Assembly: GCA_030428585.1 (NCBI GenBank)
Contig: JAUIDL010000019.1
Location: 1-11,299 of the forward strand
Direction of reading: 5' to 3'
From: a bacterium
Lineage (GTDB): Bacteria; Patescibacteriota; Saccharimonadia; Saccharimonadales; Saccharimonadaceae
Length of the DNA stretch: 11,299 bases
The notes beneath the pieces are model-generated. The model was not told the origin of the DNA and did no database searches. It was given only the letters and a program-made list of their open reading frames with translations. Shown piece by piece: positions 5,962 through 11,299 of the stretch (its first letter is position 1; every line of letters begins with the position of its first letter). Made by a program: the position numbers and the translations under genes.

Positions 5962-6774
5962 TTAGACTTTTAATTCACCGGCCGTGTTTCGCGCTGCCGT
6001 AATCACATTATCAAACAGCGCCGCAACAGTCAGAGGACCGACGCCACCTTTTTCGGGCGTTATCGTTAGGTCTTGTCGAGTTTCACGAACAGATGGCGCA
6101 ACATCGCCAACCACGACACCATCTTCAACTGCCGTCCCAGCATCAATCACAACCGCACTCGGCTGTAGCATGTGTTCAGTAATTAGGCCTGGAACACCGG
6201 TCGCTGAGACAATCACTTGGGCAGCACGTAATTCAGACTGTAAATCTTCGGTTGTATCATCATAGACAACCACATCGTGGTTGGCCGCTCGCCACAAGGC
6301 CGCCAATGGCGCACCGACCAAGCGCCCATTTCCAACAATCGCAATATGTTTTCCTTGTAATGACACGTTATATCCCGCAACCAGCCAATCGATGGCGGTC
6401 GCCGTGGCGGTCGTAAAATCACCATGACCACTGAGTCCATCGACATCTTTTTGGGGTGCGATACTAGCCAGAATCTCATCTGTTTGCGCTAGCGGGAGTT
6501 GGACGATAATACCATGTACCGTATCATCGTTGTTCAGATCAGCGATTTTTTCCGCAATCTGATCTTGAGGGATATGAAAAATCTCCGTATCAATCAGAAT
6601 GTCTTCGCCATATTGTTGTTTGACGCGGACATACGTATCAATCACTTGGTTGTCACCAGCCTGAATAATGGCTAGTTTTGGAGCAACCCCCCAGGCCTGT
6701 CGCAACCCACGGACCTGTCGAGCCTGACGCTCTTTGATAAAGTCGGCCAGTTCACGGCCATCAAGAAGTTTCAT
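5962..6774 (-). CDS. folD: FolD-like methylenetetrahydrofolate dehydrogenase/cyclohydrolase, divergent and short
   Basis: A 270-residue enzyme of one-carbon folate metabolism, interconverting methylene-, methenyl- and 10-formyl-tetrahydrofolate in the cytoplasm. Recognisable parts: the active-site Tyr48 and Lys52 (TYVRVK), VQLPL (91-95), the KDVDG block (109-113), the Rossmann loop IVGNGRLVGAP (146-156) and the near C-terminal KGGVGPLTVAALFDN (242-256). It is shorter than the usual 280-300 residues. The loop after KDVDG is cut down, and the normal PCTP motif is replaced by TATATA (122-127). The nucleotide loop has NGR where GRS is usual, and acidic residues (YDDTTED, 171-177) stand where most FolD proteins carry basic ones that bind the NADP phosphate. 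The start ATG at 6774 follows a weak -10-like TAAGCT. Function as FolD is likely; cofactor choice and balance of its two activities may differ. Confidence 0.88.
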   Translation of the reverse strand: MKLLDGRELADFIKERQARQVRGLRQAWGVAPKLAIIQAGDNQVIDTYVRVKQQYGEDILIDTEIFHIPQDQIAEKIADLNNDDTVHGIIVQLPLAQTDEILASIAPQKDVDGLSGHGDFTTATATAIDWLVAGYNVSLQGKHIAIVGNGRLVGAPLAALWRAANHDVVVYDDTTEDLQSELRAAQVIVSATGVPGLITEHMLQPSAVVIDAGTAVEDGVVVGDVAPSVRETRQDLTITPEKGGVGPLTVAALFDNVITAARNTAGELKV

Positions 6775-6781
6775 TACGTCT

Positions 6782-6787
6782 AGCTTA
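6782..6787 (-). promoter_or_regulatory. Weak -10-like box before folD
   Basis: On the minus strand TAAGCT keeps the three most conserved -10 bases (first T, A, last T) and ends seven bases before the folD ATG. A second candidate, TATTAT (6803-6808 on the minus strand), would give a leader of about 20 bases without a Shine-Dalgarno sequence. Both are tentative. Confidence 0.3.
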
Positions 6788-6798
6788 ACAAAAACTGG

Positions 6799-6807
6799 TG
6801 CTATAAT
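6799..6807 (+). promoter_or_regulatory. Extended -10 promoter of the DUF5684-type gene
   Basis: TGCTATAAT carries a perfect TATAAT (6802-6807) with the extended TG. Exactly six bases separate it from the ATG at 6814, so transcription should begin at the A of the start codon. This is the clearest leaderless arrangement in the window. Confidence 0.75.
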
Positions 6808-6813
6808 AAAACC

Positions 6814-7305
6814 ATGAACATATTACACACTCTCGCCCAGTCGTTTCAGTACGATACGTATGGTAACGACGCCTATTATTACACTAACTCAGGTAGTGTC
6901 GATGCAGCGACCGCGGCTGCCGCTTTTGCAGGACTAATGGTCTTTACCCTCATCTTGGCGGCTATTAGCTACGTCGTCTACGCACTCCTCCTGTCATTTA
7001 TCTTCAAAAAAGCCGGTGTCGCCCAGTGGATTGCCTGGGTACCGTTTTATAACACCTGGAAAGTCTTTGAACTTGGTGGCCAACACGGCGCACTCAGCTT
7101 GATGCTTTACCTGCCAATCGTCCAGATTGTGGGTATCGTCTTCCTGTTCATTGCGATGTATAACATCGGCCTGAAACTCGGTAAATCAGGTGCTTTTGTG
7201 TTGCTCGCTATCTTCCTGCCAATCGTCTGGTTGGTGTGGCTCGCGTTTGATAAATCAACGTGGGATAAAAAAGCCGGCGCACCATCGATCACTCCAGCCG
7301 CCTAA
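6814..7305 (+). CDS. DUF5684-type small integral membrane protein
   Basis: A 163-residue membrane protein. A Tyr-rich, probably extracellular N-terminal part (12-24) leads into three hydrophobic regions: about 36-63, 94-118 and 126-144. Between the first two lies FKKAGVAQWIAWVPFYNTWKVF (64-85), and after the second comes a NIGLKLGKSGAF segment (117-128). The order KAG-x-x-x-W, P-F-Y-N-x-W, then G-K-S-G is what I associate with the DUF5684 family, whose members sometimes sit next to or are fused with signal peptidase I. The function is unknown. It has its own promoter with no leader and ends at a bidirectional terminator. It diverges from folD across 39 bp. A role in membrane or secretion biology is only a guess from family associations. 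Confidence 0.8.
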   Translation: MNILHTLAQSFQYDTYGNDAYYYTNSGSVDAATAAAAFAGLMVFTLILAAISYVVYALLLSFIFKKAGVAQWIAWVPFYNTWKVFELGGQHGALSLMLYLPIVQIVGIVFLFIAMYNIGLKLGKSGAFVLLAIFLPIVWLVWLAFDKSTWDKKAGAPSITPAA

Positions 7306-7309
7306 TACA

Positions 7310-7340
7310 AAAATACCCCTCGATAACCGAGGGGTATTTT
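7310..7340. terminator. Bidirectional rho-independent terminator
   Basis: A 13-bp stem (7310-7322 with 7328-7340) with a five-base loop has A-run and T-run flanks on both sides. On the plus strand it ends the membrane protein gene five bases after its stop. On the minus strand it lies ten bases beyond the 3' end of tRNA-Lys and ends in a T-run there as well. One hairpin therefore serves both transcripts. Confidence 0.92.
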
Positions 7341-7350
7341 CATCATTTCC

Positions 7351-7427
7351 TGGAGGGTCAGGTGGGACTTGAACCCACGACATTCTGCTTAAGAGGCAGA
7401 CGCTCTAACCAGCTGAGCTACTGACCC
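7351..7427 (-). tRNA. tRNA-Lys (anticodon CUU)
   Basis: A 77-base cloverleaf including an encoded CCA. The acceptor stem GGGTCAG (7427-7421) pairs fully with CTGACCC (7361-7355). The anticodon arm has stem TCTGC/GCAGA and loop CTCTTAA, giving anticodon CTT, which reads AAG. The T-arm has GTTCAAG. The base before CCA (position 73, the discriminator) is U, whereas bacterial tRNA-Lys normally has A. It is followed by the bidirectional terminator and lies downstream of tRNA-Arg, probably on one transcript. Confidence 0.95.
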
Positions 7428-7448
7428 ACGTCCTTTATATAGTACACG

Positions 7449-7525
7449 TGGTACACCCGGCAAGATTCGAACTTGCGACACCTGGTTCCGAAGACCAGTG
7501 CTCTAATCCACTGAGCTACGGGTGC
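7449..7525 (-). tRNA. tRNA-Arg (anticodon UCG)
   Basis: A 77-base cloverleaf with encoded CCA and A as discriminator. The acceptor stem GCACCCG (7525-7519) pairs with CGGGTGT (7459-7453), so the first pair is a G-U wobble in place of G-C. The anticodon stem CTGGT/ACCAG encloses the loop CTTCGGA, giving anticodon TCG for CGA codons. The T-loop GTTCGAATC is standard. It lies 21 bp upstream of tRNA-Lys and is probably co-transcribed with it. Confidence 0.95.
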
Positions 7526-7530
7526 GCGAT

Positions 7531-7562
7531 TTGCACGAAGTACAGGGGTCATTGTATCATAA
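7531..7562. promoter_or_regulatory. Divergent promoter region between tRNA-Arg and murB
   Basis: For murB, TTGCAC (7531-7536) and TATCAT (7555-7560) are 18 bp apart and would give a leader of about 30 bases. For the tRNAs on the minus strand, TATGAT (7562-7557) or TACAAT (7556-7551) can act as -10 boxes, ending about 25-30 bases before the tRNA-Arg 5' end. The -10 boxes for the two directions overlap, so the two transcripts may compete. Confidence 0.45.
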
Positions 7563-7597
7563 AAAAGTTAAATTATCTACCCTTTAACGAGCAAACT

Positions 7598-8620
7598 ATG
7601 GACATACACACAAGCATCCCTCTTAAAAACTTCACAACCATGCGACTAGGTGGCCCCGCTCGGTTTATGGCCGAGGTCCACAGCGTCGACGAATTACTCG
7701 AAGTCTACCGAAATGCCGTCGCTAAACAAGTACCTGTCTTTGTCTTAGGGGGCGGCAGTAATGTCATTGCCCGTGACGAAGGCTACGCCGGACTCGTCAT
7801 CCGTATGCGCATTCCGGGCTTTGAGGTACTTGAAGACACCCTTAACGACACCACTATCAAAATCGGCGCTGGTGAAAACTGGGATGAGGTTGTCAAACGC
7901 ACGGTCGACATGAACCTCAGTGGTATCGAAGCGATGTCGGCAATTCCCGGCACAGCCGGGGCAGCGCCTGTCCAAAACGTCGGTGCCTATGGCCAAGAAA
8001 TCTCGTTTACCTTAGTCTCACTTGAAGCCTACGACAGCCAGACAGATACCGTCGTCACCCTGACGAACGACGAATGTGAGTTCTCGTACCGTGACAGTAT
8101 CTTCCGTGGCCGGGCCAAAGGTCGCTACGTCATTACCTCAATCACCTTGAAATTATCAAAAAACCTGCCACAACCTCCGTTCTACGACAGTCTACAAGCG
8201 TTCCTGGAACAGAATCATATTACGACCTACACCCAGCAGACCATCCGTGATGCCGTCATCAAGATTCGTGCCGAAAAACTACCTGATCCATCCATTATGG
8301 CGAATACTGGCTCGTTCTTTAAAACGGCGATTGTCGAAGATTGGCAACTGACCGATCTGCTTGCCAAATACCCTGACATCAAAACGTACGACATGGGCGA
8401 TGGAAAAAAGAAAATCCCAAGTGGCTGGCTGGTCGAAAAAGCTGGCTTCAAAGGTCAATTACTGCACGGCATGCGTGTCTACGAAAAACACGCACTGGTT
8501 TTGGTCAACGAAAGTGCCACCAGTTACGCCGATTTAGCGGCTGCTCGTGAAGAAATTATTAGCAAAGTCCGCGACCTGTTCCAGATTGTGCTGGAACAAG
8601 AACCTCTCGAGCTGGTATAG
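7598..8620 (+). CDS. murB: UDP-N-acetylenolpyruvoylglucosamine reductase
   Basis: A 340-residue FAD enzyme that reduces UDP-GlcNAc-enolpyruvate with NADPH to UDP-MurNAc, the second committed step of peptidoglycan precursor synthesis in the cytoplasm. FAD-binding part: LKNFTTMRLGGPARF (9-23), VLGGGSNVIARDEGYAG (49-65) and MSAIPGTAGAAPVQNVGAYGQEI (113-135). Catalytic part: SYRDSIFR (163-170, Arg165), ANTGSFFK (235-242, proton-donating Ser239) and a C-terminal LEQEPLEL, in which Glu335 is the likely partner. PSGWLVEKAGFKG (274-286) and HALVLVN (298-304) are typical. Length and order fit type I MurB. The ATG at 7598 is chosen because any earlier in-frame start would read back through tRNA-Arg. 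Only a weak GAG precedes it. It shows that this cell completes UDP-MurNAc itself. Confidence 0.97.
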   Translation: MDIHTSIPLKNFTTMRLGGPARFMAEVHSVDELLEVYRNAVAKQVPVFVLGGGSNVIARDEGYAGLVIRMRIPGFEVLEDTLNDTTIKIGAGENWDEVVKRTVDMNLSGIEAMSAIPGTAGAAPVQNVGAYGQEISFTLVSLEAYDSQTDTVVTLTNDECEFSYRDSIFRGRAKGRYVITSITLKLSKNLPQPPFYDSLQAFLEQNHITTYTQQTIRDAVIKIRAEKLPDPSIMANTGSFFKTAIVEDWQLTDLLAKYPDIKTYDMGDGKKKIPSGWLVEKAGFKGQLLHGMRVYEKHALVLVNESATSYADLAAAREEIISKVRDLFQIVLEQEPLELV

Positions 8621-8621
8621 C

Positions 8622-8650
8622 TTGCGAATTTAGCTCAAACCTCTTATGCT
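8622..8650 (+). promoter_or_regulatory. Promoter of the pilin operon
   Basis: TTGCGA (8622-8627) and TATGCT (8645-8650) are separated by 17 bp. The -10 ends eight bases before the ATG at 8659, giving a leader of about 1-2 bases and no Shine-Dalgarno sequence. The -35 begins two bases after the murB stop codon, so the pilin genes appear to form their own unit. Confidence 0.6.
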
Positions 8651-8658
8651 ATTAGCAT

Positions 8659-9168
8659 ATGCACGCGCGTGGGTTTACGATAATTGAACTAATCATTACG
8701 GTCGCTATTTTGGGGATTTTAATGGTCTTGGCGGTGGTTAATATTACTGCGTCACAGGTCAAAAGCCGTGACGACGAGCGCCGCGCGGATATCGAAGCAA
8801 TCGGTTTATCACTGGAGTCGTATTACACCCTCGGGGTTGAAGGCGCCACCGAATACGGTCGCTACCCCGACACCAGTGTCACCGACTCGGAAACCGACAT
8901 CCAAACCGCCTTTCCTAACGCCAACCTCGATTCGTTTAAAGCTCCAGCGGTGACTGCGGCAACGAGTACTTTTGTGCCAGCGGTGAATGCCGATGAAAAA
9001 GTCGATGGCGTTTCGCCTCAACCAACAACCGACGAGTATGTCTACCAACCGTTATCCGCGGCTGGGACATTATGCACTTCGTCAGCGACTGAATGTGTCA
9101 AGTACAACCTGTTCTATCAACTCGAGGGCGATGCAACCGTTTACCGTTACGAAAGCAAAAACCAATGA
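8659..9168 (+). CDS. Type IV pilin-like protein (prepilin 1)
   Basis: A 169-residue pilin or pseudopilin. The very short leader MHARG is followed by the class III prepilin signal FTIIE: cleavage by a prepilin peptidase after Gly5, Phe6 as methylated first residue and Glu10 as the +5 Glu. A hydrophobic alpha helix runs to about residue 30 and continues as a polar helix (SRDDERRADIEAIGLSLESYY). The globular part is rich in Thr, Ser and Ala. Two Cys (139 and 146) near the end could form the D-loop disulfide of pilins. It is the first gene of the operon, and its TGA overlaps the next ATG. It may be the major pilin or a GspG-like minor subunit; the sequence alone does not decide. Confidence 0.9.
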   Translation: MHARGFTIIELIITVAILGILMVLAVVNITASQVKSRDDERRADIEAIGLSLESYYTLGVEGATEYGRYPDTSVTDSETDIQTAFPNANLDSFKAPAVTAATSTFVPAVNADEKVDGVSPQPTTDEYVYQPLSAAGTLCTSSATECVKYNLFYQLEGDATVYRYESKNQ

Positions 9169-9548
9169 GCGATCACTCGTCCCAAGCCGGCTTTAGCGCG
9201 ATCGAACTCTTGGTGACACTCTTTGTGGCAGCGGCGTTCTTGCTGGCAAGTTATCAGTTGTTTACGCTGGTCGTCCGAGATGGCGGCGCCACTCGCTCAC
9301 AAGCCAAAGCAGCCAACCTAGCGTATGAAAACTTGCGGCGCTACGCGTCTTCTGCAACCGTACCCTGTACGTCTTCAACACCGCTCAACAACGCCAGCGC
9401 AACCGTTGATGGGCTCGTAGATGTGACTGTGACTGTGACTGTATCCTGCGCCAATTCGACCACCGATTCCCTGTCCCGTATCGAAGCAACGGTGAACTAT
9501 AACAACCCTCAGGAGACGGTGTCGTATGCGACGTTCCTTCAGCCATAA
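9165..9548 (+). CDS. Minor pilin-like protein (prepilin 2)
   Basis: A 127-residue pseudopilin. Leader MSDHSSQAG, cleavage after Gly9, then FSAIE with Glu14 at +5, and a helix LLVTLFVAAAFLLASYQLF. The globular domain is small, with Cys68 and Cys95 as a likely disulfide. The start ATG overlaps the stop of prepilin 1 (ATGA at 9165-9168), so translation is probably coupled. The frame stays open upstream to 9093, but ATG 9165 places the cleavage motif correctly. A run of the repeated hexamer TGTGAC encodes VTVTVT. Size and place resemble minor pilins of the GspI/PilV kind, which help start or cap a filament. Confidence 0.88.
   Translation: MSDHSSQAGFSAIELLVTLFVAAAFLLASYQLFTLVVRDGGATRSQAKAANLAYENLRRYASSATVPCTSSTPLNNASATVDGLVDVTVTVTVSCANSTTDSLSRIEATVNYNNPQETVSYATFLQP
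9422..9442 (+). repeat. Short tandem repeat (TGTGAC), 3.5 copies
   Basis: Three and a half perfect copies of a six-base unit encode alternating Val and Thr in prepilin 2. Because the unit is six bases, gain or loss of a copy would change length by two residues without breaking the frame. Confidence 0.9.
9511..9515 (+). promoter_or_regulatory. Shine-Dalgarno sequence AGGAG for the giant pilin gene
   Basis: AGGAG inside the end of prepilin 2 lies ten bases before the ATG at 9526. Together with the prepilin motif at the right distance it fixes that start and shows that internal genes of this operon can use ordinary ribosome binding. Confidence 0.7.
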
Positions 9549-11299
9549 TCAGCAGCATGGGTTTACCCTGATTGAGATGCTCGTCGTGGCCCCGATTATT
9601 ATTTTGGCAATCGGCGCATTCTTGACCGTCATTATCAGCATGACTGGTGAAGTTATCGCCTCACGCGCCACCAACAGTACGATTTATGATCTGCAGGACG
9701 CGCTGCTTCGTGTCGAACAAGACGTTCAGCGCAGTAACCGCTTTTTGGCAACCAACAACGTCGCCTTATCCGCGCCGAACGCCCAGGGATATAACGACGA
9801 TGCCACAGCCTTTACAAACGTCGGCGGTACCAGTGGCACTAGTTTGATTTTGATGATGACCGCCACTACCGGCAATCCGCTGGATATCGCCAGTGAACCG
9901 GTCGCCCGTATCAACCAACCTAACGCTTGTAATGATGCCGCGGACAATACCCGAGTCAGCTATAACGTTGTCTATTTCATCAAGGATAATACGTTGTGGC
10001 GACGAGTCATTATGCCGGCTGACTACGCCGATACGGTCACGTATTCATGCTCACTACCGTGGCAACGACCAAGCTGTTCGCAGACCTACATGGATGCCCA
10101 ATCTGGCAGCGTCTTTTGCAAAACAAATGATGTGAAATTAGTTGAAGGTATCACGACGTCCGATTTTGACGTTAACTACTTTACTAATACCTCAGATACC
10201 ACCCCAAACAGCACCGCGTCCGATACAGGCAGTTCGACCAATGCCCGGAATACCGCCTTAGCAACAACCTCTACTGTCGAAGTGAGTTTAACCTCAAATA
10301 CCACTGCAGCTGGTCGTGATATCTCTGAATCTGCCACTACACGCACGTCGCGTATCGATGCCTTCGCTATTGCGCCGAATCCACCGGCAGCCCCAACCGT
10401 TTCATCAAGCGTCCTCGCTGGTGCGCAAGCTCAATTTAGCTGGCCAGCCGTCAGTGGCGCGACCGGATATACCGTCGAATACAACATTGACGGAGGTAGT
10501 TGGCAAACTGGTTTTACCGACCTCAATACCTTGAGCTACACCGTTAGCGCGCCGTATAACGGGGTTACGGTGAATGCTCGTGTCGTTGCTCTTAACTCCG
10601 AAGGTTCATCGGGCTATGGGACAGACTCTGAAAATATCCCCGTTTGGCAGAATGTTAGCTATCAAAATAACTGGAGCGACTATGGCGGCTCCTATGCCAG
10701 CGCCCAATACAGCAAGACTAGCTCGGGTATAATTTTCCTACGTGGGCTCATGAAACGATCCGGTAGTGTCGTTGCAAACGAAACCATTGCCACCCTACCA
10801 TCAGGATTCAGGCCACAATATTCACTCGGTTTTTTGGTCGCCGGGGCGACGGCAACAGGAAACGCTCGACTCACGATCAACAGCAGTGGCAACATTCTTG
10901 CGACGGCCGCCAACGCGACCCTGACTGGACTTGATCGTATCGCCTTTTTACCATCGGGAACTGGGTATACTTGGAATAATATTGCGAGTCTTAGCAACGG
11001 TTGGACAAATAGCGCAGTGGGTACTGAGTCACCCGCAAGGTACACAATCGACTCCGCTGGTCGTGTACATTTTCAGGGAGCCGTCGTACCTGGAACAACT
11101 ACTAGTGGTACAACAATTCTCCCACTTCCATCAGCAACCCAAATTAGCCGCAAACTAATTATGCCTGTCATGTCGGCAAATGGTTTTTATTCACTTGATG
11201 TTGGACAGACGGCATTAGTCACTCGGGGTAATAATCCTGGCACCAAACTTCATACCAATGCCACTTATTTCCCGACTGCATATAGCGGCTGGACCGCAA
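9526..11299 (+). CDS. Giant pilin-like protein with FN3-like domain and phage-tail-fibre-like modules (3' end outside window)
   Basis: An open frame of at least 591 residues with no stop before the window ends; it overlaps prepilin 2 by 23 bp. Leader MRRSFSHNQQHG, cleavage after Gly12, then FTLIE (Glu17 at +5) and a helix LVVAPIIILAIGAFLTVIIS with an internal Pro. A GspJ/PilW-like region runs to about 280, with five Cys (NACND, YSCS, PSCSQ, VFCK among them) and a Ser/Thr-rich stretch. Residues 284-372 resemble a fibronectin type III domain (PPAAPTV, FSWPAVSGATGYTVEY, VNARVVALNSEGSSG). From W374 a module resembling receptor-binding parts of phage tail proteins begins (NNWSDYGG, YSKTSSG, ATLPSGFRPQY), followed from W493 by a second diverged copy (YTIDSAG, ILPLPSA). 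Likely a filament-tip adhesin exported through a type IV pilus-like machine; ligand unknown. Confidence 0.85.
   Translation, partial: MRRSFSHNQQHGFTLIEMLVVAPIIILAIGAFLTVIISMTGEVIASRATNSTIYDLQDALLRVEQDVQRSNRFLATNNVALSAPNAQGYNDDATAFTNVGGTSGTSLILMMTATTGNPLDIASEPVARINQPNACNDAADNTRVSYNVVYFIKDNTLWRRVIMPADYADTVTYSCSLPWQRPSCSQTYMDAQSGSVFCKTNDVKLVEGITTSDFDVNYFTNTSDTTPNSTASDTGSSTNARNTALATTSTVEVSLTSNTTAAGRDISESATTRTSRIDAFAIAPNPPAAPTVSSSVLAGAQAQFSWPAVSGATGYTVEYNIDGGSWQTGFTDLNTLSYTVSAPYNGVTVNARVVALNSEGSSGYGTDSENIPVWQNVSYQNNWSDYGGSYASAQYSKTSSGIIFLRGLMKRSGSVVANETIATLPSGFRPQYSLGFLVAGATATGNARLTINSSGNILATAANATLTGLDRIAFLPSGTGYTWNNIASLSNGWTNSAVGTESPARYTIDSAGRVHFQGAVVPGTTTSGTTILPLPSATQISRKLIMPVMSANGFYSLDVGQTALVTRGNNPGTKLHTNATYFPTAYSGWTA

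Noticed and set aside
7428..7448. A third RNA gene or a processing signal between the two tRNAs
   Set aside because: The 21-bp gap holds no stem; TATATAGTAC looks like ordinary spacer sequence.
7448..7597. An upstream in-frame extension of MurB starting at 7448
   Set aside because: The extension is the antisense of the tRNA-Arg gene (it reads HPARFELATPGSEDQ, a well-known false product of tRNA complements). MurB homology begins right after the ATG at 7598.
9526..11299. A prophage or phage remnant, suggested by the tail-fibre-like modules
   Set aside because: The modules are in one continuous frame with a prepilin signal and lie in a pilin operon. No integrase, capsid, terminase or tail assembly gene is present.

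Overview
The window looks like a chromosomal segment of a Candidate Phyla Radiation bacterium, most likely a Saccharibacteria (TM7) relative. The main reasons are the style of the LPXTG-type surface protein (N-terminal block around WGPDR, then ITFNSITDNPAHGDERNF, and Cys-bearing repeats), a short basic one-pass membrane protein, a DUF5684-type membrane protein, a 7TM-type histidine kinase, and a pilin cassette whose last member is a very large fusion. TGA works as a normal stop (the first pilin ends in TGA), so this is not a UGA-recoded lineage. The taxonomic call is inferred from protein style, not from a marker-gene tree.

Layout. Bases 1-67 hold the tail of an upstream gene, followed by a perfect GC-rich palindrome and a 5' leader. 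Bases 279-1829 (+) encode a sortase-type surface protein with three 37-residue repeats, closed by a strong terminator. Bases 1927-2151 (+) encode a small membrane protein whose 3' end overlaps, tail to tail, a histidine kinase on the other strand (4305-2098). Upstream of the kinase on the same strand is a 395-residue protein (5518-4331) that looks like a LuxI/FeeM-type acyltransferase fused to a membrane domain. Diverging from it is a stand-alone CheY-like regulator (5588-5959). A shortened FolD (6774-5962, -) converges on the regulator. It diverges from a DUF5684-type membrane protein (6814-7305, +). A bidirectional terminator then serves that gene and two minus-strand tRNAs (Lys-CUU, Arg-UCG). 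MurB follows (7598-8620, +). Last comes a pilin operon (8659 to past the window end): two small pilin-like proteins and one giant pilin-like protein carrying a fibronectin-III-like domain and phage-tail-fibre-like modules.

How the parts may work together. Much of the content concerns the cell surface: peptidoglycan precursor synthesis (MurB), a wall-anchored repeat protein, pilins with a probable adhesive tip, and a sensor/regulator pair next to a possible signal-making acyltransferase. For an organism that lives attached to another bacterium, contact and sensing are a plausible theme, but that is inference.

Regulation. Several genes have a -10-like hexamer ending only 6-10 bases before the start codon and no Shine-Dalgarno sequence, which suggests leaderless transcripts. 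Clear Shine-Dalgarno sequences are seen only before the surface-protein gene and the giant pilin gene. There is no sign of insertion sequences, CRISPR, prophage or rRNA.
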